Shown here in pieces: positions 17,480-25,599 of a stretch of DNA of 64,000 bases. Source of the stretch: Shimia sp965227725 (GTDB lineage Bacteria; Pseudomonadota; Alphaproteobacteria; Rhodobacterales; Rhodobacteraceae); contig NZ_CBDDGH010000003.1 of NCBI RefSeq assembly GCF_965227725.1, positions 310,001 to 374,000 on the forward strand, in the 5' to 3' direction. The notes under the pieces were generated by a model. The model was not told where the DNA came from. It saw only the letters and a program-made list of their open reading frames with translations, and ran no database searches. A program made the translations under genes and the position numbers. Positions within the stretch are counted from its first letter, which is position 1, and the number at the start of each line of letters is the position of its first letter.

Positions 17480-17508
17480 TTGCTACGGTGGCCAGCTCTA
17501 TGAGTCAA
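17480..17508 (-). promoter_or_regulatory. candidate promoter of the F0 operon
   Basis: On the minus strand there is TTGACT (17508-17503), a 17-base spacer and TAGCAA (17485-17480), about 32 bases before the atpI GTG. The -35 box is strong and the -10 box is weak. The rest of the 230-base interval to the LysR gene is locally AT-rich (around 17540-17570) and could hold another promoter. Confidence 0.4.
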
Positions 17509-17677
17509 CAGACTTGACGTCGCCCTTCTCGCTCGCGCAAATTATTGTTTTTAAATGATATTATCAACCACGACAGAAGACCTCACCGCCAGCAGACGGC
17601 ACATCCAGCGCGTATTTGAGCCAAATTCTATATTCAACCTTTTGGTTGATTTTGCCCGTCGCCCCGCCTTAGCCGAA

Positions 17678-18556
17678 CTAAGAAGATCGAAACGGTGCCG
17701 TGACTTCCAGCAACCAATCCTGAAATAGCCGCACCGACGAGCGCCGGACACCGCGACTTTCATGCACGAGGAAAAAAGCCCCGTCGCGCAACCCGACATC
17801 AAAACAGCGCACAAGCCGACCGATCGCCACATCATCCGCCACCACTTCCGCCGAACACAAAAGCACACCAAGCCCCTTTAGGGCCGATTCATAGGCAAGA
17901 GCCGAGCGCAGCCGCCAGCTTGTCTCTGGCACCCCCTCCGGTGAAACTCCAGCAGCTTCAAACCAGCGCCGCCACAGATCCGTATTGCGATCCCGGTAGC
18001 GCACCATGTGCAACAGATCCTCCGGCGACTTCCCGGCAATCAGGTCCGGCGCGGCATATGGATAGAGCGGCGCATCAGACAACAGCTCGCAAGGTTCAGC
18101 CAAAGCACCACTGTGGGCAAACCGCACCGCCAGATCCGCCTCATGCCTCTCCACATCCGCAAGATGGGGTGAGGTCTCAAGCCGCAGATCAATCTCCGGA
18201 TGGCGCGCATAGAACTCTGCCAGCCGAGGAATGATGAACCGTTCTGCAAACAGCGGCTCGCTGTTCACCCGCACTTGGCCCGCAGGCACCTCCGCCAGCT
18301 CCTCCGTGGCTTCCGCAATCATATCCAGCGCAGGCACGATCCGCTCCAGATAGCTGCGCCCCTCCAGCGTCAGCGTCACCCCGCGCGGCAAATCCCGAAA
18401 CAGCTTCACGCCCAGCCGCGCCTCCAGCCCGCGCACATGACGGCTCACCGCCGGATGCGCCACATTCAACTCTTCCGCCGCCTTGCTGAAGCTCTCATGC
18501 CGCCCGGCCGCCTCAAAGGCGCGTAGTGCGTTTAAAGGGGGTAGATTTCTGGACAT
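17678..18556 (-). CDS. LysR-family transcriptional regulator (GcvA-like)
   Basis: This 292-aa LysR regulator has an N-terminal winged HTH (about residues 5-65; LNALRAFEAAGRHESFSKAA, then a recognition stretch NVAHPAVSRHVRGLE). The effector-binding domain runs from about 90 to 290. The N-terminal sequence is of the GcvA type. The target is not obvious: the divergent neighbour is a small DUF1127-like protein, and LysR proteins often control divergent genes. The effector is unknown. Confidence 0.85.
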   Translation of the reverse strand: MSRNLPPLNALRAFEAAGRHESFSKAAEELNVAHPAVSRHVRGLEARLGVKLFRDLPRGVTLTLEGRSYLERIVPALDMIAEATEELAEVPAGQVRVNSEPLFAERFIIPRLAEFYARHPEIDLRLETSPHLADVERHEADLAVRFAHSGALAEPCELLSDAPLYPYAAPDLIAGKSPEDLLHMVRYRDRNTDLWRRWFEAAGVSPEGVPETSWRLRSALAYESALKGLGVLLCSAEVVADDVAIGRLVRCFDVGLRDGAFFLVHESRGVRRSSVRLFQDWLLEVTAPFRSS

Positions 18557-18664
18557 GGCTGGATTTGTGCCTTTTTGGCACGCAACCTGTCAAGAAACCC
18601 TGTTTGAGCCAGCCTCACGTCTCTGAAATAGTCATAAGCACAGTCATCATCCGGGAAATCCCCC

Positions 18665-18895
18665 ATGCCCAGAGCCAAAACTGCGCCACGCCGCGCAACG
18701 ATACCTCATGCCCAAAAGGGTTGGCCGTCCCCGCGCCATATGCTGCGCTGGCTCTTCCGCCACCTCACGGACAGGCGCCAATTTTACCCGCCACTCTCAG
18801 ATCATCTGGCGCGGGACATCGGCCTGACAGCCACAGACCTTGAACCGCGCAGAACACAGCTGCCCTCGCGGCACACACACCATCCTTATGGATGA
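18665..18895 (+). CDS. DUF1127-like small basic protein
   Basis: This 76-aa, arginine-rich protein has a central segment LSDHLARDIGLTATDLEPR (about residues 44-62) that resembles the DUF1127/YjiS motif (LRDIGL followed by a short acidic helix). The preceding stretch MLRWLFRHLTDRR looks like the basic amphipathic part of these proteins. Some DUF1127 proteins in other alphaproteobacteria affect RNA turnover or phosphate and carbon responses; a role here is only inferred. It is divergent from the LysR gene. The ribosome-binding site is weak. Confidence 0.6.
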   Translation: MPRAKTAPRRATIPHAQKGWPSPRHMLRWLFRHLTDRRQFYPPLSDHLARDIGLTATDLEPRRTQLPSRHTHHPYG

Positions 18896-18946
18896 GCGCC
18901 CGGCAAGTCCCTTTCACAATGCGCTTTGCATCGTTACATAAGCCTC

Positions 18947-19294
18947 ATGGCGTCATCTTTAGATACAGTCTTCTCCGCGCTTGCCGACCCGACCCGCCGC
19001 GCGATCCTCACCATGCTTCTGGAAGATGACATGGCGGTCACCGATGTGGCAGAGCCTTTTGAGATGTCCCTCGCCGCGATTTCCAAGCATTTGATGATCC
19101 TGACCAAGGCCGGCCTGATCTCACAGGAAAAGCGCGGCCGTGTGAAATGGTGCAAGCTCGAGCCAGACGCCCTGCGCGCCGCCTCTGTCTGGATGCAAGG
19201 GTTCGGACAGTTTGAGCCCATCCATCTGGATGCGTTTGAGCGCTTCCTTGAGGTCGAACTGACAGACACGCCCCCCGCAGGCGATACTGCCTAG
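18947..19294 (+). CDS. ArsR-family transcriptional regulator
   Basis: This 115-aa winged-HTH protein of the ArsR/SmtB family starts MASSLDTVFSALADPTRRAIL. The recognition helix is in MSLAAISKHLMILTKAGLI (about residues 42-60), followed by the wing EKRGRVKWCKLEP. There is no clustered-cysteine metal site, so it is probably of the non-metal type often paired with SRPBCC or transporter genes. A TTG at 18926 would add seven residues. Its stop overlaps by four bases the stop of the convergent EamA exporter. Confidence 0.88.
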   Translation: MASSLDTVFSALADPTRRAILTMLLEDDMAVTDVAEPFEMSLAAISKHLMILTKAGLISQEKRGRVKWCKLEPDALRAASVWMQGFGQFEPIHLDAFERFLEVELTDTPPAGDTA

Positions 19295-20208
19295 GTATCC
19301 CCCTCAAGCAGCATTAACAGCGCAATGCAGGTCAGCCCGATCCCAACCAGCACCAGACCTGTAGGCGCACCGTTCCCAAGCGCTATCTCCCAACAGATCA
19401 CCCAGCTTGGCACCAGATAGGTATAGGCCATCACCTTAGCACTTGGCAGGTTGAGCGAGGCAAACTGCACCAGGACAAAGGTCACCGCACTCGCAAAAAC
19501 GGCCAGATAGACAATGGTGCCCCAGACCAAACCGCTCAAAGACAGCCAATCGGTTGCCAGTATGTCGCGCGCGCCATAGGCCGACAGGATCAGAAGCCCC
19601 GCCACAAGCGTGCCAAAGGTGAACACCACCGGCGCCTCGCCCCGGTTCAGCTTGCGCACCATCGGCGTATAGAGCGCGTGCAACATGCAGCCCCAGAAGT
19701 AGTAGATTTCACCCTGCCCGACCTCAAACCGCCGGAACGCGGCCCAATCGGCCCGAAAAATCACCCAAAGCGCGCCCACCGCCCCAATCGCCAGCGCCAA
19801 CAGCATCCGCCGTGTGGTGATCTGCCCCAGCAGCCCCCAGCCGAACACCGCCGACATCACCGGCGTCAGCGTGAACACCGCGGCTGTGCTCACCGGGTGC
19901 GCTGTTTTCAGCCCCTCAAACATCAGCACAAAATATCCGGCAAACAGCCCGCCTAGGATCAGATAGCGCCACGGTGCGCGCCATGCCGTGCGCGGCAGCC
20001 CCTTGGTGGCCAGCGCCGCCACACCAATCACCGCCGCCGCGATCAGAAACCGCACCGCATTCAACGCCGCAGGCTCCACCGCATTGGCGCTCAAGGAGCC
20101 CAGCGAAAAGGAACCCGCCACCAGCGCTGAGAACAGCAGCATCGCCAAATGCCCCCGCAGCGGCAGGCCCAGCTTTGGTTTCGCAGCCATCTTCATCGTA
20201 TCGCTCAT
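19291..20208 (-). CDS. DMT-superfamily (EamA) transporter
   Basis: This 305-aa inner-membrane protein has about ten hydrophobic segments in two EamA repeats (about residues 15-145 and 160-300). Exporters of this type remove amino acids or other metabolites; the substrate is unknown. The ATG at 20208 overlaps the stop of the upstream LysR gene as ATGA, so the transporter is probably translationally coupled to, and co-regulated with, that LysR gene. An in-frame extension to 20319 lies inside the LysR gene and is not used. Confidence 0.86.
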   Translation of the reverse strand: MSDTMKMAAKPKLGLPLRGHLAMLLFSALVAGSFSLGSLSANAVEPAALNAVRFLIAAAVIGVAALATKGLPRTAWRAPWRYLILGGLFAGYFVLMFEGLKTAHPVSTAAVFTLTPVMSAVFGWGLLGQITTRRMLLALAIGAVGALWVIFRADWAAFRRFEVGQGEIYYFWGCMLHALYTPMVRKLNRGEAPVVFTFGTLVAGLLILSAYGARDILATDWLSLSGLVWGTIVYLAVFASAVTFVLVQFASLNLPSAKVMAYTYLVPSWVICWEIALGNGAPTGLVLVGIGLTCIALLMLLEGDT

Positions 20209-21089
20209 ATGCCGACGACCCAGGCGCCAGCGCGTTCTTTCAGAAACGTCAGGAAGGTCTGCACCTTGATGGTGCGATGCAAATCCACATGGGTGATGAT
20301 GCGCACAGGCGCGTCCCATTCCGGCCGTGTCGGCAGCACTTCGACGACCTCCTTACAATATGTGGCCGCCCATACCGGCATGAAGCCCAGCCCGGCACCG
20401 GCCTGCACCGCTTCTTCCATGGCCCGATCAGAGGTCGAGCGGAACACCACATTTTCACGCGGCACATGGGTCTTGAGCCAGCGATCAAACGGCGCGCGGC
20501 TGTCTGGATTGTCGTGCCCGACAAAACGGTGGTTCACAAGATCGGCCTCATCCTTGGGCAAGCCGTATCGGTCGATATAGCTCTGGGACGCAAACAGAGC
20601 GTTTGGCATTTGTGCCAAAGGCTGCACCACATTGTCCGGCTGCACGTCACCCGCCCCGGCCCGGATCGCCACATGGGCCTCGCCATACTCCAGCCGAAAC
20701 ACCCGATCGCCGGTCAGAAACCGCACCAGAACATCCGGGTGCTCGGCCTGAAAATCCGCAAGAATCGGGGACAACAACGGTGCAAACCCTGCCAGAGACG
20801 TGACCACCAGTTCCCCGGCCACATCTGCGCCGCGCCCCTTGATGCGGCCTTCCAGCTGGCCAAACTGATCATCCGTGGCCTGCGCCACCCGCATCAGATC
20901 TTCGCCCGCTTCCGTCGCCGTATATCCGCGCGCATGGCGCTGAAACAGCTTCACACCCAACTGCCCTTCCAGCGCGTCTATATGCCGAATGACTGTGGCA
21001 TGATGGACCCCAAGCGCCTCCGCTGCGCCGCTCACCGTCCCCAATCGCGCCACCTGAAAGGCTGTGCGCACCTCGTCCCAATTCTTCAT
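20205..21089 (-). CDS. LysR-family transcriptional regulator, divergent from azoR
   Basis: This 294-aa LysR regulator starts MKNWDEVRTAFQVARLGTVS, with the recognition helix in LGVHHATVIRHIDALEGQLG. The substrate domain covers about residues 90-290. The ATG at 21089 has GGAGGGG at good spacing. It lies back to back with azoR over a 128-base spacer carrying an inverted repeat, the usual arrangement for a LysR protein and its divergent target. It is coupled to the EamA exporter downstream. The inducer is unknown; an electrophile or quinone would fit an azoreductase. Confidence 0.87.
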   Translation of the reverse strand: MKNWDEVRTAFQVARLGTVSGAAEALGVHHATVIRHIDALEGQLGVKLFQRHARGYTATEAGEDLMRVAQATDDQFGQLEGRIKGRGADVAGELVVTSLAGFAPLLSPILADFQAEHPDVLVRFLTGDRVFRLEYGEAHVAIRAGAGDVQPDNVVQPLAQMPNALFASQSYIDRYGLPKDEADLVNHRFVGHDNPDSRAPFDRWLKTHVPRENVVFRSTSDRAMEEAVQAGAGLGFMPVWAATYCKEVVEVLPTRPEWDAPVRIITHVDLHRTIKVQTFLTFLKERAGAWVVGI

Positions 21090-21137
21090 GTCATCCCCTC
21101 CGCAACCGCGCTGACTGTGCATATTCAAACACAATAT

Positions 21138-21158
21138 GCGCAATATCTGCAATTGCGC
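21138..21158. promoter_or_regulatory. candidate LysR operator between lysR and azoR
   Basis: GCGCAAT-atctgca-ATTGCGC is a perfect 7-7-7 inverted repeat, 60 bases before the azoR ATG and 49 bases before the lysR ATG. Its spacing suits a LysR dimer site. Confidence 0.5.
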
Positions 21159-21217
21159 GCAAAGACGCAATGCTCAAATCTAGGACACACCGCAGCCACC
21201 TCTCAAAGGAACACCCC

Positions 21218-21763
21218 ATGTCCAACACCGTCTTGCACATCGACAGCTCCGCCCGTTTCGCCGACTCCGCCTCCCGTCAGGCCTCCGCCAAACTGGTCGC
21301 CGATCAGAACGCCGATAAAGTCATCCGCCGCGATCTGGCCCAAACAGATCTGCCCTTCTTGGATGAAGCCTTCACCCAGGCCGCCTTCACCCCGCCCGAG
21401 GCGCGCACCGACGCACAAAACGCCGCGCTCGCCACATCTGACACGCTGGTCGCCGAGCTTCAGGAAGCCGACACACTGGTGATCGGCGTTGCGATCTACA
21501 ACTTCTCGATCCCCGCCAAACTCAAAGCCTGGATCGACCAGATCGCCCGCGCCGGCGTCACCTTTGCCTATACCGAAGAAGGCCCCAAAGGCCTGCTTGA
21601 AGGCAAAAAAGCCATCATCACCTTCGCTTCCGGCGGCACGGAGATTGGCTCCGACATCGACTTTGCCTCACACTACCTGCGCTTTGTGCTAGGGTTTGTG
21701 GGCATCACCGATGTCACCATCCTCAACAAAGACGGCGAAGAAGTGGCGCCCAAAGCGGCCTAA
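21218..21763 (+). CDS. azoR: FMN-dependent NADH-azoreductase / quinone reductase
   Basis: This 181-aa flavodoxin-fold enzyme starts MSNTVLHIDSSARFADSASR, the FMN phosphate-binding loop of the AzoR family. It also has the flavin-side segment GVAIYNFSIPAKLKAWIDQI and the motif FASGGTEIG. AzoR enzymes reduce azo dyes and, physiologically, quinones by two-electron transfer from NADH, protecting against electrophile stress. The start at 21218 follows CAAAGGA. It is divergent from its likely LysR regulator. Confidence 0.92.
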   Translation: MSNTVLHIDSSARFADSASRQASAKLVADQNADKVIRRDLAQTDLPFLDEAFTQAAFTPPEARTDAQNAALATSDTLVAELQEADTLVIGVAIYNFSIPAKLKAWIDQIARAGVTFAYTEEGPKGLLEGKKAIITFASGGTEIGSDIDFASHYLRFVLGFVGITDVTILNKDGEEVAPKAA

Positions 21764-21775
21764 CCCTCTTCATTC

Positions 21776-21829
21776 TGCCAAAAATACTCTGGGGTGATCG
21801 CAGCTTGCTGCTAGAGGGGCAACGCCCCT
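21776..21829 (+). repeat. dispersed AAATATCC-type intergenic repeat, copy A
   Basis: This is a degenerate copy (head TGCCAAAAATACTCTGGGGTGA), followed by the terminal hairpin AGGGGC-AAC-GCCCCT (21815-21829). It begins 12 bases after the azoR stop and overlaps the stop codon of the convergent prolyl-tRNA deacylase gene. Related copies lie at 27661, 49111 (inverted) and 61788. Confidence 0.65.
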
Positions 21830-22364
21830 ACCCCAGCTCCAGCATCTCTGGCGACACATCAATGCGCTCAAAAAACGCCCAGAGATCCGCAACAGACATC
21901 GCAACTGTCCGGTCATTGACCAGCGGATGCATATAGACCCGCTCCGCGCCCTGCACATCCGCATCTATAAAGAAGCGCACGCCTTTCTCTGCGCCATTGA
22001 TCATGGCCAGCGGGGTCACCGCACCGGGCCGAACGCCGAGGTTTTCCAGCAACCGGTCAGCCGAGCCAAACGACAGATTGCCCACACCCAGCTGCGCTCC
22101 AAGCGCCTTCAGGTCAATCTCCCGATCCTGTTCCAGCGTCACCAGATAGTTGCGCTTCTTCTTGTCCCGCAGATAGAGGTTTTTCACGCGAAACGCGCTC
22201 TCGCCTTCCACCTCCATGGCCGCCTCAACCGATTTGGCATCCTCAACCGTGCGCAGCGGCACATGTTTATGCAGCTCATAGTCCAGCCCCCAGGCCTCAA
22301 GCTGCGCCAACAGCGCGTCTGAACTGACAGGCAGACTGTCCTGAAACTCTGATGATGCGTCCAT
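21828..22364 (-). CDS. prolyl-tRNA deacylase / YbaK-EbsC-domain protein (ProXp-type)
   Basis: This 178-aa protein of the YbaK/aminoacyl-tRNA-editing family hydrolyses mischarged tRNA, typically Ala-tRNA(Pro). Its body matches the PrdX/ProXp-ala branch: FRVKNLYLRDKKKRNYLVTL (about residues 62-81) holds the conserved lysine region, and the end segment VYMHPLVNDRTVAMS is typical. The ATG at 22364 follows GGGAGA; the open frame extends far upstream but without supporting sites. It is convergent with azoR, and its TAG lies within repeat copy A. Confidence 0.88.
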   Translation of the reverse strand: MDASSEFQDSLPVSSDALLAQLEAWGLDYELHKHVPLRTVEDAKSVEAAMEVEGESAFRVKNLYLRDKKKRNYLVTLEQDREIDLKALGAQLGVGNLSFGSADRLLENLGVRPGAVTPLAMINGAEKGVRFFIDADVQGAERVYMHPLVNDRTVAMSVADLWAFFERIDVSPEMLELG

Positions 22365-22451
22365 GACCGTCTCCCTGATCCCTGCCATCTTCTTTCCAGC
22401 AGACATGCCGCAGCTGAAAGGCAAGCGAAAGCCCAAATCCGGCAACTCCTG

Positions 22452-22480
22452 TTGACTCAACGCCCCCACAGGCGTAAACG
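22452..22480 (+). promoter_or_regulatory. candidate promoter upstream of ffh
   Basis: TTGACT (22452-22457), a 17-base spacer and TAAACG (22475-22480). It would give a leader of about 150 bases before ffh. The -35 box is good and the -10 box poor. Nothing else was recognised in the 275-base interval between the deacylase gene and ffh. Confidence 0.3.
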
Positions 22481-22638
22481 CGCAGCAATTCCGGGAGTCC
22501 GTCAAACTTCCGGTCCCTTGGCCTATGTGCCGGGATCGCCCCCCGTCAGCGAGTTTCGCCCACGGGGGACATTGGCGTTTGGGCGGTTCGCACATATGTT
22601 CGGGCCAGATATGAAACCGTGAAAAGGAGCCGGTAGCG

Positions 22639-24165
22639 ATGTTTGAAAATCTAAGCGAACGCCTCTCTGGTGTCTTTGATCGTCTCACCAAACAGGGTGC
22701 GCTTTCTGAGGACGACGTCAAAACCGCGCTGCGCGAAGTGCGTGTGGCCCTGCTTGAGGCCGACGTTTCGCTGCCCGTCGCGCGCGACTTTGTCAAAGCG
22801 GTACAGGAAAAAGCCACCGGTCAGGCCGTCACCAAATCCGTGACCCCGGGCCAGCAGGTTGTGAAAATCGTTCATGACGAGCTGAAAAACGTGCTCGCAG
22901 GCGGCGAAGGCGAAGACCTCGGCGCCCTGAAAGTGGACAACCCGCCTGCCCCGATCCTGATGGTCGGTCTGCAGGGCTCCGGTAAAACCACCACCACCGG
23001 TAAGCTTGCCAAACGCCTGACCGAGAAAGACGGCAAGCGCGTGCTGATGGCCTCGCTCGACATCTACCGCCCCGCCGCGATGCAACAGCTCGCCGTGCTT
23101 GGCACCCAGATCGGCGTGGACACGCTGCCGATTGTACAGGGCGAAAGCGCCGTGCAGATCGCCAAACGTGCCAAACAGCAGGCGACGCTCGGCGGCTATG
23201 ACGTTTATATGCTCGACACCGCGGGCCGCTTGCAGATCGACGAGACCCTGATGAAAGAGGTCGAGGATGTGCGCGACGTGGTGAACCCGCGCGAAACCCT
23301 CCTCGTTGTCGACGGCCTCACCGGTCAGGTGGCTGTTGAGGTGGCCGAAGAATTTGACGGCAAAATCGGCATCTCCGGCGTGGTCCTGACCCGTATGGAC
23401 GGTGACGGCCGTGGTGGTGCCGCCCTGTCGATGCGCGCCGTAACCGGCAAGCCGATCAAATACGTCGGCCTTGGCGAGAAAATGGATGCGCTGGAAACCT
23501 TCGAGCCAGACCGGATCGCAGGCCGCATTCTGGGCATGGGCGACATTGTCGCTCTTGTTGAGAAGGCTCAGGAAACCATCGAGGCCGAACAGGCCGAACG
23601 CATGATGAAGCGCTTCCAGAAAGGCCGCTTCAACATGAACGACCTGAAGATGCAGCTTGAACAGATGCAAAAAATGGGCGGCATGGAAGGCATGATGGGC
23701 ATGCTTCCCGGCATGGGCAAAATGGCCAAACAGGTGCAAGACGCGGGTTTTGATGACCGCATGATCAAGCGCCAGATCGCCATGATCCAATCCATGACCA
23801 AAATGGAACGCGCCAACCCGCAGATCCTTCAGGCATCCCGCAAAAAGCGCATCGCCGCAGGCTCCGGCATGGAGGTCTCCGACCTCAACAAGCTGCTCAA
23901 GATGCAGCGCCAGATGTCTGACATGATGAAAAAGATGGGCAAAATGGGCAAAGGCGGCATGCTCAAGCAGGCCATGAAAGGCATGATGGGCGGCAAAGGC
24001 GCGCCTGACATGGCTGGCATGGACCCCTCCCAAATGGATCCCAAAGCGCTGGAAGCGGCGGCCAAAGCCATGGGCGCCAAAGGCGGTCTGCCCGGTGGCC
24101 TGCCGGGCATCGGCGGCGGCATGGGGCTGCCTTCTGGTCTGTCCGGTTTTGGCAAGAAAAAGTGA
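22639..24165 (+). CDS. ffh: signal recognition particle protein Ffh
   Basis: This 508-aa SRP GTPase delivers ribosomes translating membrane proteins to FtsY. The N domain (1-90) precedes the G domain, with G1 GLQGSGKT (110-117), the DTAGR motif and the late TRMDGDGRGG segment. The C-terminal M domain is extremely methionine-rich (repeats such as MEGMMGMLPGMGKMAKQ, and RQMSDMMKKMGKMGKGGM) and ends in a Gly/Pro-rich tail. The RNA partner is at 5509-5602. The start follows AAGGAG. It heads a plus-strand series that continues to trmD. Confidence 0.97.
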   Translation: MFENLSERLSGVFDRLTKQGALSEDDVKTALREVRVALLEADVSLPVARDFVKAVQEKATGQAVTKSVTPGQQVVKIVHDELKNVLAGGEGEDLGALKVDNPPAPILMVGLQGSGKTTTTGKLAKRLTEKDGKRVLMASLDIYRPAAMQQLAVLGTQIGVDTLPIVQGESAVQIAKRAKQQATLGGYDVYMLDTAGRLQIDETLMKEVEDVRDVVNPRETLLVVDGLTGQVAVEVAEEFDGKIGISGVVLTRMDGDGRGGAALSMRAVTGKPIKYVGLGEKMDALETFEPDRIAGRILGMGDIVALVEKAQETIEAEQAERMMKRFQKGRFNMNDLKMQLEQMQKMGGMEGMMGMLPGMGKMAKQVQDAGFDDRMIKRQIAMIQSMTKMERANPQILQASRKKRIAAGSGMEVSDLNKLLKMQRQMSDMMKKMGKMGKGGMLKQAMKGMMGGKGAPDMAGMDPSQMDPKALEAAAKAMGAKGGLPGGLPGIGGGMGLPSGLSGFGKKK

Positions 24166-24182
24166 TGCAAGGATCAAGGACC

Positions 24183-24536
24183 ATGATCGTGAAGACCTTC
24201 CTCCCCCTCGCGCTCTTTGCTGCGCTTTCGGCATGCGGTGACGTGATCACCGTTGATCTCGACACCGCCCCTGATGGCGCTGTGCGCGGCGACTATCGCA
24301 CCGTTCTGGATGGCATCCCCGCCACCGTGACCGCCCGCGCCTATGAGGCAGAGGTGAACTTCACCGAAACCGGCGGCACCATCGGCTTTGGCAAGCTCTT
24401 TGCGCTGGCAGACTCAGAACTGCGCCGCCAGACCGCCTGCCGCGAAGTGCGCCCGGTCAGCCATGACACCCAGAGGCTCCAGTCCGGTGTCTCCAGCAGC
24501 TTCATTTTCGAACTCGACGAGTGCCCACGGGTCTAA
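24183..24536 (+). CDS. predicted lipoprotein, unknown function
   Basis: This 117-aa protein starts MIVKTFLPLALFAALSACGD, a lipoprotein signal with lipobox LSAC. The mature part is about 98 residues with two more cysteines (TACREV and DECPRV) that could form a disulfide. No known domain was recognised. It follows ffh by 17 bases with AAGGA before the ATG, so it is probably in the same transcript, and the GNAT genes follow after 5 bases. Confidence 0.7.
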   Translation: MIVKTFLPLALFAALSACGDVITVDLDTAPDGAVRGDYRTVLDGIPATVTARAYEAEVNFTETGGTIGFGKLFALADSELRRQTACREVRPVSHDTQRLQSGVSSSFIFELDECPRV

Positions 24537-24541
24537 GCCAC

Positions 24542-25081
24542 ATGACCATTGCGCCCACCATATCCACTCCGCGCCTGACGCTGCGCCATCACGTGCTCGA
24601 TGACTTCGAGCCGATGGCCGCGCATTTCGCAACGGATTGGGCGCAATATATGGGTGGGCCGATCACCGCAGACGAACTCTGGCGCTGGCTCGGGGCTGAG
24701 ATCACCAGCTGGCAATGGCTTGGCTATGGCAGCTGGGCGGTGGAGCTGACAGAAACCGGCGCTCTCATCGGTCAGGTCGGCATCAACAAACCGCCACGCT
24801 TTCCCGAAGTCGAAATCGGCTGGTGTTTCTTCCCGGAGGCCCAAGGCAAAGGCTATGCGTTTGAAGCGGCAACAGCCGCACGCGACTGGGCCTTTGACAC
24901 CAAGGGGCTTTCCACCTTGGTGAGCTACATCAGCGCCGAAAACGCAGCCTCCATCCGCCTTGCCGAACGTCTGGGCGCGAAGCGCGACGACAACGCAGCC
25001 CAACCAGAAGGCGATCCGGATGATTTGGTCTATCGTCACGTCCCACAAGACAATGACGGAAGTCCGGAGGCCTACGCATGA
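24542..25081 (+). CDS. GNAT-family N-acetyltransferase (first of three)
   Basis: This 179-aa RimJ/RimL-type acetyltransferase has the opening strand TPRLTLRHHVLDDFEPM, the acetyl-CoA loop FPEAQGKGYAFEAATAARD (about residues 99-117) and the late motif SAENAASIRLAERLGA. The substrate is unknown; proteins or small amines are possible. The stop overlaps the next GNAT start (ATGA). It is the first of three neighbouring paralogues, which suggests local duplication. Confidence 0.88.
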   Translation: MTIAPTISTPRLTLRHHVLDDFEPMAAHFATDWAQYMGGPITADELWRWLGAEITSWQWLGYGSWAVELTETGALIGQVGINKPPRFPEVEIGWCFFPEAQGKGYAFEAATAARDWAFDTKGLSTLVSYISAENAASIRLAERLGAKRDDNAAQPEGDPDDLVYRHVPQDNDGSPEAYA

Positions 25082-25599
25082 GCCTCACGCTGAACATCCC
25101 AGTGATCGAAACAGAACGCCTGCGCCTGCGCGCGCCGCAGCTTTCCGATCTGGAGCCTATGGTTGCGTTTTATGCCTCTGACCGCAGCGCCTTTGTCGGT
25201 GGCCCCCGCGACGAAGCGGCCACCTTCACATCCCTGACAAGCCGTCTGGGACATTGGGCTGTGCGCGGCTACGGCCTCTGGCACTTTGAAGACAAGACCA
25301 CCGACACTTTCCTTGGATGGACCGGCATCATCAACGCTCCGGGCTGGCATGAACCAGAACTGGGCTGGAGTGTTCTGGCCGAAGGCGAAGGCAAGGGGTA
25401 TGCGTCTGAGGCGGCAATTGCCGCGCGCTCCTACGCAGCCGAGCACTTTGGCCTTTCGCACATTATGAGCTACCTGGCCCCGGCCAACAGCCGTTCTGTT
25501 GCCATGGCCAAACGCCTTGGTGCGACTTTCGAACGCGAGCATGAACTCCTTGGCAAATTCTGCCACGTCTACCGCCACCCCAAAGTGGAGGCGCTCTAA
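25078..25599 (+). CDS. GNAT-family N-acetyltransferase (second of three)
   Basis: This 173-aa paralogue of its neighbours has IETERLRLRAPQLSDLEPM at the start, the acetyl-CoA loop EGEGKGYASEAAIAARSYA (about residues 101-119) and the late motif PANSRSVAMAKRLGA. The ATG overlaps the preceding stop, and its own stop TAATG overlaps the next start, so the three genes are translated in a chain. The target is unknown. Confidence 0.88.
   Translation: MSLTLNIPVIETERLRLRAPQLSDLEPMVAFYASDRSAFVGGPRDEAATFTSLTSRLGHWAVRGYGLWHFEDKTTDTFLGWTGIINAPGWHEPELGWSVLAEGEGKGYASEAAIAARSYAAEHFGLSHIMSYLAPANSRSVAMAKRLGATFEREHELLGKFCHVYRHPKVEAL

Noticed and set aside
22651..24234. Long open frame antisense to ffh (527 aa)
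   Set aside because: It is rich in His and Ala with no motif; it is the codon shadow of the GC-rich ffh gene.
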